The notes: generated by a model from the letters alone, not told the origin. Positions 25,934 to 36,688 are shown, numbered from the stretch's first letter. The stretch is DNA of 41,449 nt from Achromobacter sp. UMC71 (GCF_014170305.1 NZ_LZZT01000016.1:1-41449); one strand, 5' to 3'. Made by a program: numbers and translations.

Positions 25934-27994
25934 TCAAGCCTGCATCAGACGCATCGGCGGCAATTCCATGCTTTCGTCGTTCTCCGACACCGCCATGACC
26001 GGCATGCACAGGCTCAGGAACTTGGCCAGCATGGCCTCCAGCGAAAACAAGGTCTGCGCGCGATGGCGGCTTTGCCCCTTCAAGCTCTCGTCGGCGCGCA
26101 CCCGGTCCACGATCGAAGCGACCTTGCCGCAAGCCTCGTGCAGGTCGGGGTGTTCGACATCGCCCAGCAGGTGGCCCGTCTGGTCTTCCTCGAAGCACTC
26201 CCCTGCACCGCCGGCCGGCGTCGAGACGACCGGCACGCCCAGCAGCTGGGCTTCGATCAGCACGTTGGGCAGGCCTTCGTAGCGTGACAACAGGACCTTG
26301 GCATCCATTTGCGAATACCAGTAGCCCACGTGGTTCGACAAGCCGACGAGCAGCAAGCGGTCCATCACGCATAGCTCTTCTGCCAGCGCCACGATGTTGT
26401 CGTGCAGCCGGCCGTCGCCGACGATGACGAAGCGCGCCTGCGGCCGCTGCTTCAGGTAGAGCGCCGCGAGCTTGATCCACAGTTGCGGCCGTTTGTCCGG
26501 CTCCAGGCGGAACACGCCGCCGATGGTTTCCGTGGCGTCGGCCGTGCTTTCCTGGAAGGCCAGCCACTTTTCCTGGTCCGTCGCCGAGGCATCGGTGTTC
26601 AAGTCCGGCACGCCGTTGTACAGCACATGGAAACGCACGATGGGAATGCCGAGCCATTCCGCGTAGGCCTCGGCGGCCTTGCGGCTGTTGCTGACGAAAT
26701 GCACGCCGGGCACCTGGGCCAGGGCCTGGTACAGCTCGGGATATTCTTCGCGGAAGCGATCCTTGCGGATGTTCGGCGGCAAGCCGCGGAACACCAGGTG
26801 GATGGTCGGTGCGCCGGCCAGCAAGGCCGCCAGGGCGCCGAACAGGCATGTGCCGTCCTGCCACAGGCTCACCACGTCGAAGGTGCTCGCGCGCAAGACG
26901 GGCGCCAGGCGCGTCACGCCATAGTGGACCGGCGGCGGCAACTGCTCCAGCAGGCGGCCCAGGCTGCCGTCCGGCACGGATTGGTGGGCCACCGAGATCG
27001 CCGGCAGCTTGTTGATTTCCGTGACCGGAATCTGCGCCTTGACCAGCACGGACAGGAAGAAGTCCAGGCCCTGCTTTTTGGTGGAACCCGCGGGCTCGGT
27101 GTGCTGCTTGACCAGCACTTCGACTTTCTCGGGTTTCAACGGCACATCGGCGGGACGGGGATTGGGCGCGTCCGCCATGCGGGCCAGTTCGCCGGCAAGC
27201 CGCGTCAGCTGCCGCTCGGCGCCGCCCGGCCCCAGGCTGCCCGTCACCAGCGCCACCGAAACGGGTTTGTCGGGCGAGTATTCCGGGATCTGCCGGTTGC
27301 GGAAGTGCAGAATGGCGTGCTTCATCGACACGATCCGGATGTCTTTTCCGGCCAGGGCGGCCTCGGGCTCCAGGCGCTGATAGAAGGCATAGTCGTTGGC
27401 CAGGCCATTGGCCAGTTCCGCCGCCTTGCTGCCCGGCGCAAGGTGCCGCGCCACGGGCGCAATCACGTCGAATGCGTCGGCCAGCAGCCCGCGTTTGCGC
27501 AGGCGCTTGGCGAATTCCACGCGGATGTTGCGATCCGTGTGTTGCAGGATCAGCCGGCGGAACAGCTCGTCCGACTGCTCGTACGCGCGGATATCGCTCA
27601 GCAGCTTGGCGCGGGCGAACAGCCGCGCGGGGTTGTCCGTGGACTCGGGCAGGTGGCGCTCGACCAGGGCCAGCGCGTCGGCAAGGTGACGCTCCTTGAC
27701 CAGGCGGGTCGCGCAATAGCGGACGATCTCCAGGTCATCGGGGCACTCCTGCAACAGCGTAGCCCACTGTTCGGCCATGCCCTCGTTCAGGCCGGCCGCT
27801 TCCTTCAGCCGGAGCAGCAGGAAGCGGACCTTGGAGTCGTCCAGGTGGCCGCGCGCCAGCGCCTGCGCATCGGCCAGGTTCGTCTGCGCGACTTGCACCC
27901 TTCCCGACGCCGCGACGATTTCCTCCAGCCGCGCCTGCACCGCCTGGAGGTCGGACGCGGCGTCCGTGCGTTCGGTGATCAGGGGCGGATTCAT
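25934..27994 (-). CDS. tviE: Vi-type capsule glycosyltransferase TviE, with extended helical N-terminus
   Basis: This is the predicted polymerising glycosyltransferase of the capsule (GT4 family, GT-B fold), acting in the cytosol on UDP-aminouronic acid. Of 686 residues, 1-210 are helical repeats (for example HLADALALVERHLPE). The GT starts near residue 244 with SVALVTGSLGPGGAERQ. The C-terminal Rossmann half has FVIVGDGRLHDNI and the EX7E motif of retaining GT4 enzymes as EGLPNVLIE (Glu573, Glu581), then GVPVVSTPAGGAGE. S. Typhi TviE is about 578 residues, so roughly 100 residues are extra, mainly N-terminal. The ATG overlaps the tviD stop as ATGA. Confidence 0.87.
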   Translation of the reverse strand: MNPPLITERTDAASDLQAVQARLEEIVAASGRVQVAQTNLADAQALARGHLDDSKVRFLLLRLKEAAGLNEGMAEQWATLLQECPDDLEIVRYCATRLVKERHLADALALVERHLPESTDNPARLFARAKLLSDIRAYEQSDELFRRLILQHTDRNIRVEFAKRLRKRGLLADAFDVIAPVARHLAPGSKAAELANGLANDYAFYQRLEPEAALAGKDIRIVSMKHAILHFRNRQIPEYSPDKPVSVALVTGSLGPGGAERQLTRLAGELARMADAPNPRPADVPLKPEKVEVLVKQHTEPAGSTKKQGLDFFLSVLVKAQIPVTEINKLPAISVAHQSVPDGSLGRLLEQLPPPVHYGVTRLAPVLRASTFDVVSLWQDGTCLFGALAALLAGAPTIHLVFRGLPPNIRKDRFREEYPELYQALAQVPGVHFVSNSRKAAEAYAEWLGIPIVRFHVLYNGVPDLNTDASATDQEKWLAFQESTADATETIGGVFRLEPDKRPQLWIKLAALYLKQRPQARFVIVGDGRLHDNIVALAEELCVMDRLLLVGLSNHVGYWYSQMDAKVLLSRYEGLPNVLIEAQLLGVPVVSTPAGGAGECFEEDQTGHLLGDVEHPDLHEACGKVASIVDRVRADESLKGQSRHRAQTLFSLEAMLAKFLSLCMPVMAVSENDESMELPPMRLMQA

Positions 27995-30471
27995 GCGGCC
28001 TTCCTACGGTTGACCTTGTCGATCCACACCAGGCAGCGCTGGATGTAGTGGTCGTACTGGGCCGGATTGTCGGAACGTTCCTTAAGTGCGCGCCAGTAAG
28101 GCAGGGCCTGCTCGAAGCGGTGCAGGCGCATGGCGCCGACGGCGGCCAGGCGCAGGCCGATGGGATCGTCCGCCACCAGTTGCAGGATGCGCTCGCCCAA
28201 CGCCAGGCGCTCGGTGGTGCTGGACGCATCCAGCGCGCGCGACTCGGCGTACAGGACGGCCAGGATGCGCCGCTTTTCGTGATCGACTTCCGTCATCGCC
28301 GGCCAGGATTGCGCAACGCGCTCCAGCAGGTTCCAGGCGGCCTTGGGATCGCCTGCGGACAGGATTTCCCGGGCGCCGCGGATGGCGCGCGGTCCGAGCC
28401 TGCCGAGCTGGCGCTCGGCCTCTTCCTTGGCGCCCTGGTCGGCCGACGGATTCGCCAGGACCATCTTGTAGGCGTCGATGGCTTCGCCATACCAGCCGCC
28501 GTTGAACGCCACCCGCGCAAAATGCAGCTGCGTGCTGAACGGCGCGGACTCGTTGGCGGCGGCCTGCTCCAGGTGCCGCATGGCGGTCTGCTTGTCGCCC
28601 AGCGCGTCGGCCGCGCGGCCGCGCATGGCGTGCAGTTCGGGGAACTCGACCTCGGTGTCCAGCGCGATGTCGGTCAGGTCGATCACTTCCTTGTGGTTGC
28701 CCGCCACCAGCGCGGCGCGCACACCCAGGCGCATCGCACGCTCGAAGGCGCGCTTGGCGCGCACGCCGGCCAGGGCATCGGGGTTGAGCAGGCGGTGCGC
28801 GCAGATGCGCTCGGCGGCATCGCGCAGACGGCCTTCCTCCAGCGCCTGCGCGCCCTCCTCGGACCAGGCCGCGGACTGCGTGCTCAGCCAGGCGGCAATG
28901 TCTTCCTGCTCGCTGCCGGCCAGATTGCACGACACGGCCAGCGCGGCCGCGGCCATGATGCAACCGCGCCAAGACGCTTCCTTGACCAATTCCAGCGCCT
29001 CGACATCCTTGAGCGTCGGCGCTTCGGCCGCCAGCGCGCGCAGGCCCGAGCGGTCGCCCGCGATCAGCCGGTCGCGCCACAGCGTGGCGAAGCTGCGGCC
29101 GTGAGACGGAATGGCCGCGCGCACTTCATGGACCCAGCGCAAGGTCGCGTCCATGTCGCTGCCGGCCTGCAGCAGCGACAGCACGATGTCGGCGGCTTCC
29201 GTGGCCGTCGCATCCTGCGGCGAGGAAATGCGGAACAGCTGCTTCCAATTGCCCAGGGCTTCGTCCACGAATCCCAGATGGCCGGCGGAGATCGCCGCGA
29301 TGCGCACGATTTCCGGGGTCTCGATTTCGTCGCCCAAGAGGCCGGCGGCCAGCGAGTGGGCCACATCATGGCGGCCCAGCTTGAACTGGTTGCGCATCAG
29401 TATCTGCTCGGCCTTGCTGCCGGTGGCCAGCGTGCCATCCGCGCTGCCCAGCAGCGCCAGCGACCCTTCGTAGTCGCCCAGCTCTTCCTGGATCCGTGCG
29501 AACAGCAACGTGTGATCGGGCAGGCCCGGATGACGACGCAGCACGTCGCGCAGGCGGCGCGAAGCTTCGCGCAGATCGCCGGCGTCCCAGATCTTCTCGA
29601 TGCGCTCGGCGCTTTCGTCGGCGCCCAGCTTGGGCACGGAGGGCTGCGGCGTCGAGGCGCTCATGCGCGGACGCACGAAGGTCTTGAACCATTCGGTGTA
29701 CAGGCGTTCGGCGAACAGCGGGGTGTAGTGCGTCAGGTCCAGCCCGCCGTCTTCCATCGCGTCGGCCTGCCCGATTTTGTTCATCAGCGGCGTCGGGTCG
29801 TAGCAAGGCACGCCGATGCGCTGCGCGCCGGCGGCCACCGCGGCAATCAGCTGCGCCCGCTGTTCGATCGGCACATTGTCGGGCGTCATGGCATTGACGT
29901 GGGTGACGAACACGACTTTGTCCCGGCCCAGCAGGTCGACCAGCTCATGCATTTGCTGCTCGATCTCGTCGTCCGGCTGTTCACGCTTGACGATGCGGGC
30001 GAGCAGGTCGCGGTTGTCCGGCGACAGGCTCTTGAAGACGGGGTCTTTGTCCAGCCATGCGCGCCGCTCGGCGAGCCGGTCGTCGCTGGCCTGGGACCAG
30101 AACATGCGGGTGCGGGCACGGTCGGCGAAGAATTCGCTGAAGAAGCGCACCAGGTAGTTGGACTGGATGGGCAGGCCGTCGATGGTCAGCAGCTTGCGCG
30201 AGGACAGCTCGACCATGTACAGGTCGGCCGGCTTGTGCGTGCCGCGGCGGGCCTGCTCGCCATTGGACGGGCGGAAGATCAGGCGCTGCACGTCGGCGGG
30301 AATCTCGGCCTGGCCGAACATGAAGCGGGCCTGCTGCAGCGCCTCCGCGCTGGTGTGGACAAAACCGTAATTGCGGCCGAGCTGCTGCTTGATCGGGTAG
30401 CGTCCCACGGCATCACGCAACGGCGTATGGATGCGGCAGGTGCCAATCGGAGCGATGGTAAAGGCGGTCAT
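27991..30471 (-). CDS. tviD: Vi-type capsule protein TviD (probable O-acetyltransferase with TPR-like C-terminus)
   Basis: The 826-residue protein corresponds in size and position to TviD (about 831 in S. Typhi), which is held responsible for O-acetylation of the polymer and partners TviE. The N-terminal domain (1-270) looks like an SGNH/WcbI-type hydrolase or acyltransferase. The motif IGTCRIHTPLRD puts Cys12 where the family has Ser or Cys, and LDLTHYTP provides the Asp245-x-x-His248 pair. FVTHVNAMTPDN is the middle block. Residues 290-826 are alanine-rich helical repeats (RRLRDVLRRHPGLPDHTLLF and others). A GGAGAGG ribosome site precedes the ATG. The acetyl-transfer role is from the literature on the family, not from the sequence alone. 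Confidence 0.85.
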   Translation of the reverse strand: MTAFTIAPIGTCRIHTPLRDAVGRYPIKQQLGRNYGFVHTSAEALQQARFMFGQAEIPADVQRLIFRPSNGEQARRGTHKPADLYMVELSSRKLLTIDGLPIQSNYLVRFFSEFFADRARTRMFWSQASDDRLAERRAWLDKDPVFKSLSPDNRDLLARIVKREQPDDEIEQQMHELVDLLGRDKVVFVTHVNAMTPDNVPIEQRAQLIAAVAAGAQRIGVPCYDPTPLMNKIGQADAMEDGGLDLTHYTPLFAERLYTEWFKTFVRPRMSASTPQPSVPKLGADESAERIEKIWDAGDLREASRRLRDVLRRHPGLPDHTLLFARIQEELGDYEGSLALLGSADGTLATGSKAEQILMRNQFKLGRHDVAHSLAAGLLGDEIETPEIVRIAAISAGHLGFVDEALGNWKQLFRISSPQDATATEAADIVLSLLQAGSDMDATLRWVHEVRAAIPSHGRSFATLWRDRLIAGDRSGLRALAAEAPTLKDVEALELVKEASWRGCIMAAAALAVSCNLAGSEQEDIAAWLSTQSAAWSEEGAQALEEGRLRDAAERICAHRLLNPDALAGVRAKRAFERAMRLGVRAALVAGNHKEVIDLTDIALDTEVEFPELHAMRGRAADALGDKQTAMRHLEQAAANESAPFSTQLHFARVAFNGGWYGEAIDAYKMVLANPSADQGAKEEAERQLGRLGPRAIRGAREILSAGDPKAAWNLLERVAQSWPAMTEVDHEKRRILAVLYAESRALDASSTTERLALGERILQLVADDPIGLRLAAVGAMRLHRFEQALPYWRALKERSDNPAQYDHYIQRCLVWIDKVNRRKAA

Positions 30472-30512
30472 TGCGGGCCTCTCCTGTGTAGATGGATTGC
30501 GGGAACCTGGAC

Positions 30513-31790
<1,278 letters not shown>

Positions 31791-32353
31791 GGGGGACCTC
31801 ACTGTTTTCGTCGTGTCGAGTACATAAAAAGACCGACACCCAGGAACCGATTAATCGATGGGGAATCGAATGACTATTCCCGCCTGGGGTGGACGCGCCG
31901 ATCAGAATTAATTACATCTCGATACCCCGTTATACGCGTGGGTAGCGAGCCAACGAATGGTAGGCCCCGCCGACAGCGAATTTCTTTCTAAAAGTTTGCA
32001 TCGCTGTGGAAATAAATCGGAAATATTGCAATAAACCAGGGGAAATCCCTCAGATAACCCCTTTATCCGTACAAATAGAAATAGATTAGATCGTTTGTTT
32101 TGTTAGCAAATATATAAAGTCGTTTTCTTATCTTGATTTAATAAAACCGCAAGGAATGAGTATGGAATCAGGGGTTATCTGTAAATGCCCCCGGAGACTG
32201 CTCGGTATTGCAACCTCACGTCACTGATCGCGTCGGAATCACCGAAAAATATCGTGCCAGCCGTGTATCAGGAAAAATCAAAACCTATTGACCATTTATC
32301 ATCCGCGCGGCATGGGAATGGCGCGGATGGGCGCCGCGCGCAGCGCGCGCATG
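31791..32353 (-). promoter_or_regulatory. AT-rich leader of the capsule operon
   Basis: This stretch of more than 550 bases upstream of tviB has no convincing gene. Its core (about 31980-32180) is strikingly AT-rich compared with the GC-rich surroundings. A perfect 12-bp inverted repeat, cagataacccct (32051-32062) with aggggttatctg (32170-32181), brackets the most AT-rich part (32063-32169, which includes an aaatatataaag run). It should hold the operon promoter(s), but I cannot assign a -35/-10 pair. No JUMPstart-like element was recognised. Confidence 0.55.
32051..32181. repeat. 12-bp inverted repeat pair bracketing the AT-rich core
   Basis: The two perfect arms at 32051-32062 and 32170-32181 are separated by 107 bases, about ten helical turns. 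They could be paired operators bridged by one protein complex, or ends of a former element. There is no target duplication or reading frame between them to support the latter. Confidence 0.5.
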
Positions 32354-32388
32354 AAAAAGCCCCCGGCTCCTTGCGCGGCGCCGGGGGC
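32354..32388 (-). terminator. Rho-independent terminator of dps
   Basis: Read on the minus strand, gcccccggc (complement of 32380-32388) pairs with gccgggggc (complement of 32359-32367) around a 12-base loop and is followed at once by five T residues (complement of 32354-32358). It lies about 37 bases past the dps stop and insulates the capsule leader from dps transcription. Confidence 0.85.
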
Positions 32389-32424
32389 GGGTTGCTGACG
32401 GCGCCGGTTACGGCGCCGTGGGGA

Positions 32425-32928
32425 TCACTGCAGCAGGCTGCGCAGCATCCAGGCGTTCTTTTCGTGCACGTCCAGGCGCTGCGTCAGCAGGTCGGCCGTG
32501 GGCTGGTCATTGGCGGCATCTGCCTTCTCGAAGGCCGAACGCGCGGTCTTGGCGACCGACTCGTTGGCGCTGACCAAGAGGCGCACCATTTCCAGCGCTT
32601 CCGGCACGGACTCGGGTTCGGAGATGGACGACAGCTTGGAATACTCGCGGTACGTACCCGGCGCGTAGTGGCCCAGGGCACGGATGCGCTCGGCGATGCT
32701 GTCCAGCGCGTTCCACTCTTCGGTGTACTGCGTCATGAACATCAGATGCAGCGTGTTGAACATCGGCCCCGTGACGTTCCAGTGGAAGTTGTGCGTCATC
32801 AGGTACAGGGTGTACGAATCGGCCAGCAGCTTGGACAATTCGCCGGCGACCGCGGCCCGGTCCTTGTCCGAGATGCCGATATTGATGCGCGGTGCGCTGG
32901 TGGAGGTCTTCTTGGAGGTCTTTGCCAT
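32425..32928 (-). CDS. dps: Dps family DNA-protecting ferritin-like protein
   Basis: Dps is a dodecameric mini-ferritin that binds DNA and oxidises Fe(II) with hydrogen peroxide. The 167-residue length equals E. coli Dps. The N-terminus MAKTSKKTSTSAP is a Lys-rich tail of the kind that binds DNA. The inter-subunit ferroxidase ligands are in NFHWNVTGPMF (His) and EEWNALDSIAERIRALG (Asp, Glu), with a further His in DVHEKNAWMLRS near the C-terminus. GGGAG stands 7 bases before the ATG. It lies downstream of oxyR on the same strand, which suits peroxide control, though I see no certain OxyR site. Confidence 0.93.
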   Translation of the reverse strand: MAKTSKKTSTSAPRINIGISDKDRAAVAGELSKLLADSYTLYLMTHNFHWNVTGPMFNTLHLMFMTQYTEEWNALDSIAERIRALGHYAPGTYREYSKLSSISEPESVPEALEMVRLLVSANESVAKTARSAFEKADAANDQPTADLLTQRLDVHEKNAWMLRSLLQ

Positions 32929-32970
32929 TGCTAGCTCCCTGAGGGGTTGGTGGACAAAACTAGGATAACA

Positions 32971-32993
32971 CCGCGAAACCGGCAATTTCGCGG
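32971..32993. repeat. Inverted repeat in oxyR-dps gap
   Basis: ccgcgaaa (32971-32978) pairs with tttcgcgg (32986-32993) over a 7-base loop, 43 bases upstream of the dps start. No T-run follows on the minus strand, so it may be an operator or hairpin in the dps leader rather than the oxyR terminator. Confidence 0.4.
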
Positions 32994-33054
32994 CAAAAAG
33001 GCAGGCCAATCAACGACTTGGCGATAGCTTGACCGAACGCAAACACTGCCCGGA

Positions 33055-34005
33055 TCAATCCTGCACCGCGGCGGTTTCATCGGTCAGCATCCGCACGCCC
33101 GGCAGCTCGCATTCGTACACCGCCTGGGCCAGCGCTTCGATCGCCGCCAGGCGCGGGAAGCTGCGGCGCCAGGCCAGCACCACGCGGCGCTCAGGCACAT
33201 GGCCTTCGAACGGCAGATAACGCAACAGGCTGTTGGACGGCGGCGGTTGCGGCACCGCCGTCACCGGCAGCACCGTCACGCCGATGCCGGCCGCGACCAT
33301 GTGGCGGATGGTTTCAAGCGACGACCCTTCAAACGTGCGCTGGATACCGTCGCTGGCCGCCGAGAAGCGCGACAGCTCGGGACACACCTCCAGCACCTGG
33401 TCGCGGAAACAGTGGCCGCTGCCCAGCAGCAGCATGGTCTGCTGCTTCAGGTCCTGTGCGTCGATGGACGTGCGCTGCGCCAGTTCGTGGTCCTGCGGCA
33501 CCGCCACCACGAAGGGCTCGTCGTACAGCGGCTGCATCACCAGCCCAGCCTCGGGCAATGGCAGCGCCATGATGGCGCAGTCGATCTCGCCCTGGCGCAG
33601 CAGCTCGACCAGGCGGACCGTGAAGTTCTCCTGCAACAGCAGCGGCATCTGCGGCGTGCGGCCGATCTGCACCGGCACCAGGCGCGGCAGCAGGTAGGGG
33701 CCGATCGTATGGATCACGCCGACGCGCAGCGGCCCGGCCAGCGGGTCATGCCCCTGGCGCGCGATTTCCTTGATGCTGGCGCTTTCCTCCAGCACCTTCT
33801 GGGCCTGCGCCACGATGCGCTGGCCGATGGGCGTCACGCCGACTTCGGCGCCGCCGCGTTCGAACAGCGTCACGCCCAGTTCGTCCTCGAGCTTGCGGAT
33901 CGCCACCGACAGCGTGGGCTGGCTGACGAAACAGGCCTCGGCCGCGCGACCGAAGTGCCGCTCGCGCGCCACCGCGACGATGTATTTGAGTTCAGTCAGA
34001 GTCAT
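33055..34005 (-). CDS. oxyR: Hydrogen-peroxide-responsive LysR-type regulator OxyR
   Basis: This transcription factor senses peroxide by disulfide formation and activates defence genes such as dps. The 316 residues carry a LysR winged helix at 1-60 (RHFGRAAEACFVSQPTLSVA) and the redox pair Cys199 in GSGHCFRDQ and Cys208 in LEVCPEL, at the same numbers as E. coli OxyR. The HTIGPYLLPRLVP and GIGVTVLPVTA segments are also typical. It lies downstream of recG on the same strand with an 80-base gap; recG-oxyR adjacency is known from other proteobacteria. Dps follows. The ribosome site is weak. Confidence 0.94.
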   Translation of the reverse strand: MTLTELKYIVAVARERHFGRAAEACFVSQPTLSVAIRKLEDELGVTLFERGGAEVGVTPIGQRIVAQAQKVLEESASIKEIARQGHDPLAGPLRVGVIHTIGPYLLPRLVPVQIGRTPQMPLLLQENFTVRLVELLRQGEIDCAIMALPLPEAGLVMQPLYDEPFVVAVPQDHELAQRTSIDAQDLKQQTMLLLGSGHCFRDQVLEVCPELSRFSAASDGIQRTFEGSSLETIRHMVAAGIGVTVLPVTAVPQPPPSNSLLRYLPFEGHVPERRVVLAWRRSFPRLAAIEALAQAVYECELPGVRMLTDETAAVQD

Positions 34006-34085
34006 GGTGGCTACGCCCCCGTGAGTTGAGCGCCGGCCCGGCGGGCGGCGCTGGAAAATGGGAAGGTCATGGTGGGTCCCATCCG

Positions 34086-36176
34086 CTAGGTGCGCAGGAA
34101 GTCTTCCCTGCCCCGCATCCAGCGGGCCAGGTGCGCCTCGACGGCGGCGGGGTGTTCGGCGCGCAGCCAGACTGCGGCATCGCGCGCCTGTTCGGCGATT
34201 TCGGCGTCGGTTTCCAGGTCGGCAAAGCGCAACAGCGCCATGCCCGACTGGCGCGTGCCCAGGAATTCACCCGGACCGCGCTGCTCCAGGTCACGGCGCG
34301 CGATTTCAAAGCCATCCGACGTTTCGAACATGGCACGCAGGCGTTCACGCGCCACCTGCGACAGCGGCGTCTGGTAGAGCAGCACGCAGACCGATTCGGC
34401 CGTGCCGCGCCCTACCCGTCCGCGCAACTGGTGCAGCTGGGCCAGACCGAAACGCTCGGCGTGTTCGATGACCATCAGCGAGGCGTTGGGCACATCCACC
34501 CCGACCTCGATCACGGTGGTGGCCACCAGCAGGTCGATCTGCCCTTCGCGGAAGGCCTGCATCACCGCGGCCTTTTCCGTCTGCGGCAAACGGCCGTGCA
34601 CCAGACCGATGCGCAGGTCCGGCAGGTCCACGCGCATCCCTTCGTAGGTATCGACGGCGGTCTGCAATTCCAACGCCTCGCTTTCCTCGACCAGCGGACA
34701 AACCCAATAGGCTTGCTGCCCCCCGCGCGCGGCCTGCGCGATATGCGCGATGACTTCTTCGCGCCGCGCCTCCGACACCAGCTTGGTGAGCACTGGCGTG
34801 CGCCCCGGCGGCAGTTCATCGATGACCGACACATCCAGGTCGGCGAAGAAGGTCATGGCCAACGTGCGCGGGATGGGTGTGGCGCTCATGTTGAGTTGGT
34901 GCGGCACGATGCGGCCGCGCACGGTCTCGCCCTTGCGGGTCAGCGCCAGGCGCTGACCCACGCCGAAGCGGTGCTGCTCGTCGACGATGGACAGCCCCAG
35001 GCGGTGGAATTCGACATGGTCCTGGATCAGGGCCTGGGTGCCCACCACCAGTTGCACGCTGCCGTCGGCCGCCGCGGCGGCGGCCTCGCGGCGCGCCTTG
35101 GCCGTCAGGCTGCCGCTCAGCCAGGCCACGTTCACGCCCAGCGGCTGCAGCCATGACACCAGCTTGCGGAAATGCTGCTCAGCCAGGATTTCGGTGGGCG
35201 CCATCAGCGCCACTTGCGAGCCCCCGGCGATGGCCTGGGCCGCCGCGATGGCGGCCACCACCGTCTTGCCGCTGCCTACGTCGCCCTGCAGCAGGCGGTG
35301 CATGGGGTAGGACTTGGCCAGGTCGGCGGATATCTCGGCGACCACGCGCTGCTGCGCGCCGGTCAGCTTGAAGGGCAGCGCCTGGTAAAGCCGGTCGACC
35401 AGGCCGCCGGCCTCGTTGCGCACGGGCAGCGCCTCGGCCTCTTTGATACGCCGCGCGGCGCGGGCGGCGGCCAGCGACAGCTGCTGGGCCAGCAATTCAT
35501 CGAACTTGATACGGCGCCAGGCCGGATGCACGCGGTCCAGCAGCGCGGCTTCGGATTCGCCCTGCCCGGGCGTATGCAGCGCGCGGATCGCGGGCTCGAA
35601 CGGCGGCAGGTCGTAACGCGCCAAGGCGTCGGCCGGCAAAGTATCGGACAGATCGGCCCGGTCCAGCGCCTGGGCGATGGCGCGCCGCAGCGTCAGCTGC
35701 GGCAGCCCTTCGGTGCTGGGATAGACGGGCGTCAGCGCCGTGGGCAGAGGCGCGTCGGCGTTGGTCATGCGCGGGTGCACCATCTGGCGCCCGAACAGAC
35801 CGCCGCGGACCTCGCCGCGGGCGCGCAGCCGCTTGCCCACGCTGACTTGTTTTTGCTGGCTGGGATAGAAATTCAGCCAGCGCAATTGCAGTTCGCCGCT
35901 GTCGTCCACCAGGGTAGCGGTGAGCTGGCGCCGAGGCCGGTACAGGACCTCGGATTTGGTGATCTCGCCTTCGACCTGGCCGGGAAAGCCGGGCCGCAGG
36001 TCGCTGATCGGCACGATGCGGGTTTCGTCCTCGTAGCGCAGCGGCAGGTGCAGCACGAAGTCCTCGGGCAGCACCAAACCCAGGTTGCGGAGCTTGCGCT
36101 CCGTATCCGTCATGGCTTTGCCGGCGCCTTTGGTATCGGCGCCGGATCGCTTGGTTGCCACGGCCGCGGCCGGCAT
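34086..36176 (-). CDS. recG: ATP-dependent DNA helicase RecG
   Basis: RecG is a branch-migration helicase that regresses stalled replication forks and processes recombination intermediates. From the ATG at 36176 it has 696 residues (E. coli 693). The N-terminal wedge/OB region includes LHLPLRYEDETRI and GEITKSEVLYRPRRQLTATL. Helicase motifs are GDVGSGKT (Walker A), APTEILAEQH (Ia), the DEQH box in VDEQHRFGVGQR, SATPIPRTLAM (III), and QLRGRVGRG (VI), with the C-terminal FLGTRQSG wedge typical of RecG. A TTG seven codons upstream and an ATG 21 codons downstream (36113) are alternative starts. Confidence 0.95.
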   Translation of the reverse strand: MPAAAVATKRSGADTKGAGKAMTDTERKLRNLGLVLPEDFVLHLPLRYEDETRIVPISDLRPGFPGQVEGEITKSEVLYRPRRQLTATLVDDSGELQLRWLNFYPSQQKQVSVGKRLRARGEVRGGLFGRQMVHPRMTNADAPLPTALTPVYPSTEGLPQLTLRRAIAQALDRADLSDTLPADALARYDLPPFEPAIRALHTPGQGESEAALLDRVHPAWRRIKFDELLAQQLSLAAARAARRIKEAEALPVRNEAGGLVDRLYQALPFKLTGAQQRVVAEISADLAKSYPMHRLLQGDVGSGKTVVAAIAAAQAIAGGSQVALMAPTEILAEQHFRKLVSWLQPLGVNVAWLSGSLTAKARREAAAAAADGSVQLVVGTQALIQDHVEFHRLGLSIVDEQHRFGVGQRLALTRKGETVRGRIVPHQLNMSATPIPRTLAMTFFADLDVSVIDELPPGRTPVLTKLVSEARREEVIAHIAQAARGGQQAYWVCPLVEESEALELQTAVDTYEGMRVDLPDLRIGLVHGRLPQTEKAAVMQAFREGQIDLLVATTVIEVGVDVPNASLMVIEHAERFGLAQLHQLRGRVGRGTAESVCVLLYQTPLSQVARERLRAMFETSDGFEIARRDLEQRGPGEFLGTRQSGMALLRFADLETDAEIAEQARDAAVWLRAEHPAAVEAHLARWMRGREDFLRT

Positions 36177-36215
36177 ATGGGATGAAACCCCTGGCAAATC
36201 GCGCGTGGTCGGGCT

Positions 36216-36602
36216 TTACAGGACCAGGATCGCTTCGACTTCGAACTGCGCGCCCTTGGGCAGGCTGGCCACGCCGACGGTCGAACGCGCCGGGAACGGC
36301 TGCGGAATCAGTTCGGCCATGATGGCATTGGCGGCCGTGAACTTGCCCAGGTCGGTCAGGAACAGCGTCAGCTTGACCACATCGTTCAGCGTGCCGCCGG
36401 CGGCCGCGACCACGGCTTCCATATTGGCGAATGCCTGGCGCACCTGGGCATCGAAGTTCTCGGAAACCAGGTCGCCCGTGCCGGGCTCCAGCCCGATCTG
36501 GCCGGACAGGTACACAGTCTTGGCGCCGGTAGCGGCAACCGCTTGCGAGTAAGGGCCAACGGCGGCGGGCGCGGCGTCGGTATGGATGATTTGCTTGCTC
36601 AT
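36216..36602 (-). CDS. ridA: RidA family enamine/imine deaminase
   Basis: RidA hydrolyses reactive 2-aminoacrylate and other enamine/imine intermediates to keto acids, protecting PLP enzymes. The 128-residue length equals E. coli RidA. It starts MSKQIIHTDAAPAAVGPYSQ. The substrate-carboxylate Arg lies in FPARSTVGVASLP, and the catalytic region ends GAQFEVEAILVL. AAGGA stands 9 bases before the ATG. It is the first gene of the ridA-recG-oxyR-dps run and is divergent from the chaperone-like gene. Confidence 0.94.
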   Translation of the reverse strand: MSKQIIHTDAAPAAVGPYSQAVAATGAKTVYLSGQIGLEPGTGDLVSENFDAQVRQAFANMEAVVAAAGGTLNDVVKLTLFLTDLGKFTAANAIMAELIPQPFPARSTVGVASLPKGAQFEVEAILVL

Positions 36603-36688
36603 GGGCGGAATCCTTCAGGTGACGGATAATAGCTACAACTATCGGATTTTAATCGGCAATAGGGTTTTGCGAAAGGCTAGTCGCGAAA

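Noticed and set aside
32051..32181. Ends of an insertion sequence or MITE in the capsule leader
   Set aside because: The 12-bp arms have no flanking target duplication and no coding content between them.
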